From assembly GCA_030040515.1 (NCBI GenBank), contig JASHTO010000150.1, positions 1-6,297 on the forward strand: a stretch of 6,297 nt of DNA, read 5' to 3'. Source of the DNA: Terriglobia bacterium (lineage in GTDB: Bacteria; Acidobacteriota; Terriglobia; UBA7540). This document shows, one piece after another, positions 5,690-6,297 of the stretch. The translations under genes were made by a program, and so were the position numbers. The first letter of the stretch is position 1. Each line of letters starts with the position of its first letter. The notes beneath the pieces are model-generated. The model was not told the DNA's origin and did no database searches. It saw nothing but the letters and a program-made list of their open reading frames with translations.

Positions 5690-6297
5690 ATGAGCAAAAT
5701 GGATTCCACGCCAAAGCAAACCAACCCTGATTCCCATGGGAAAAACCCCAAGCCCCTTGTCCCTTATCCCTTTAACCCTGGCGCCAGCCAGGATCGTTTC
5801 CCCGACCTTCACCCCGCGCTTAACCCTCTTGAGGCCGCCATTGAGGCCAACCGTTGTTTGTACTGCTACGACGCGCCTTGCACCAACGCCTGCCCCACGC
5901 ACATCGACGTTCCGCGCTTCATCAGGAAAATCGCCACGGGCAACGTGCGCGGCTCGGCGCTGACCATTTTGAATTCCAACGTGCTGGGCCTGAGCTGCGC
6001 GCGCGTGTGCCCGGTGGCCGTTCTCTGCGAGGGCGCCTGCGTGATGGTGCGCGAAAACTACAAGCCCATCGAAATCGGCCGCCTGCAGCGCTTCGCCATG
6101 GACTGGTTCTATGAAAACGGCGGCAAGGGCACGCCCTGGCATAGCGCCGCGCCCATTACCCACACTCAAAAAGTGGCTTGCATCGGTGGCGGACCCGCGT
6201 CACTGGCCTGCGCGGCGGAGCTGCGCCGCCGCGGCTTCGCCGTCACCGTTTTCGACAATCGCCCCCTGCCCGGCGGCCTGAATACCTACGGCGTGGC
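5690..6297 (+). CDS. preT: NAD-dependent dihydropyrimidine dehydrogenase subunit PreT, 3'-truncated
   Basis: The first 202 codons run to the window end. PreT takes electrons from NADH through FAD and two 4Fe-4S clusters to the PreA subunit, which reduces uracil or thymine. The N-terminal domain shows C56-x2-C59-x4-C64-x3-C68 and C103-x3-C107-x5-C113-x3-C117. By comparison with animal dihydropyrimidine dehydrogenase, one cluster uses C56, C59, C64 and C117. The other uses C68, C107, C113 and Gln133, the unusual Gln ligand at the expected 16-residue spacing after C117. An FAD-binding CIGGGPASLACAAELRRRG follows (164-182), then PGGLNTYGV (194-202). ATG 5690 is chosen because the frame is open and coding; ATG 5699 is an alternative. 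Neither has a strong ribosome-binding site, only an A-rich AAAAAAG. The gene lies 195 nt downstream of the amidohydrolase on the same strand. Confidence 0.9.
   Translation, partial: MSKMDSTPKQTNPDSHGKNPKPLVPYPFNPGASQDRFPDLHPALNPLEAAIEANRCLYCYDAPCTNACPTHIDVPRFIRKIATGNVRGSALTILNSNVLGLSCARVCPVAVLCEGACVMVRENYKPIEIGRLQRFAMDWFYENGGKGTPWHSAAPITHTQKVACIGGGPASLACAAELRRRGFAVTVFDNRPLPGGLNTYGV

Noticed and set aside
5491..5730. Plus-strand open frame of 79 codons between pydC and preT.
   Set aside because: It begins inside the end of pydC, runs through the hairpin repeats and enters preT out of frame, so it is not a plausible gene.
5731..5742. Perfect 12-bp palindrome TTCCCATGGGAA.
   Set aside because: It lies inside the preT coding sequence, and nothing around it suggests an operator; chance is enough to explain it.
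5612..6169. Minus-strand open frame of 185 codons across the hairpin element and preT start.
   Set aside because: It overlaps the cysteine-cluster coding region of preT on the other strand and has low-complexity Ala/Gly/Arg sequence.

Overview
The window looks like chromosomal DNA from a GC-rich, Gram-negative-type environmental bacterium. Three things make an Acidobacteriota-like lineage a reasonable guess, though this cannot be proven from the sequence: the gene content, the palindromic intergenic repeats, and the style of the MGDG-synthase-like glycosyltransferase. The genes are core and secondary metabolism. No phage, transposase, CRISPR or RNA gene is visible.

Layout, left to right. (1) Bases 1-939 (+) are the 3' part of a GT28/MGDG-synthase-type glycosyltransferase; its start lies outside the window. 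(2) A leftward three-gene set ends against it: a small unknown protein (4092-3646), a group II PLP-dependent amino acid decarboxylase (about 3506-1974) and methylthioribose-1-phosphate isomerase mtnA (1971-919). The decarboxylase and mtnA are separated by only 2 nt. The set ends in a hairpin plus T-run (940-911), and the two convergent genes' stop codons lie inside its stem. (3) A 532-nt divergent intergenic region (4093-4624) holds an extended -10 promoter facing left, a sigma70-like promoter facing right, and a 78-nt palindromic interspersed repeat between them. (4) Rightward come a beta-ureidopropionase-like nitrilase-superfamily enzyme (4625-5494), a 195-nt spacer carrying a three-hairpin repeat element, and the start of preT (5690 to the window end), the FeS/FAD subunit of NAD-dependent dihydropyrimidine dehydrogenase.

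How the genes fit together. The rightward pair encodes the first step (PreT with its partner PreA, expected downstream) and the last step (PydC-type N-carbamoyl-beta-alanine amidohydrolase) of reductive uracil/thymine catabolism, which yields beta-alanine or beta-aminoisobutyrate plus ammonia. The leftward set joins methionine salvage (MtnA) to an amino acid decarboxylase of unknown substrate. If that substrate were aspartate, both divergent units would make beta-alanine, but this is speculation.

Nothing here is clearly a new system. The most notable oddities are an in-frame insertion of about 54 residues in the decarboxylase, two structured repeat elements placed between genes, the stop-codon-sharing terminator, and a low-GC orphan gene at the head of the leftward set.
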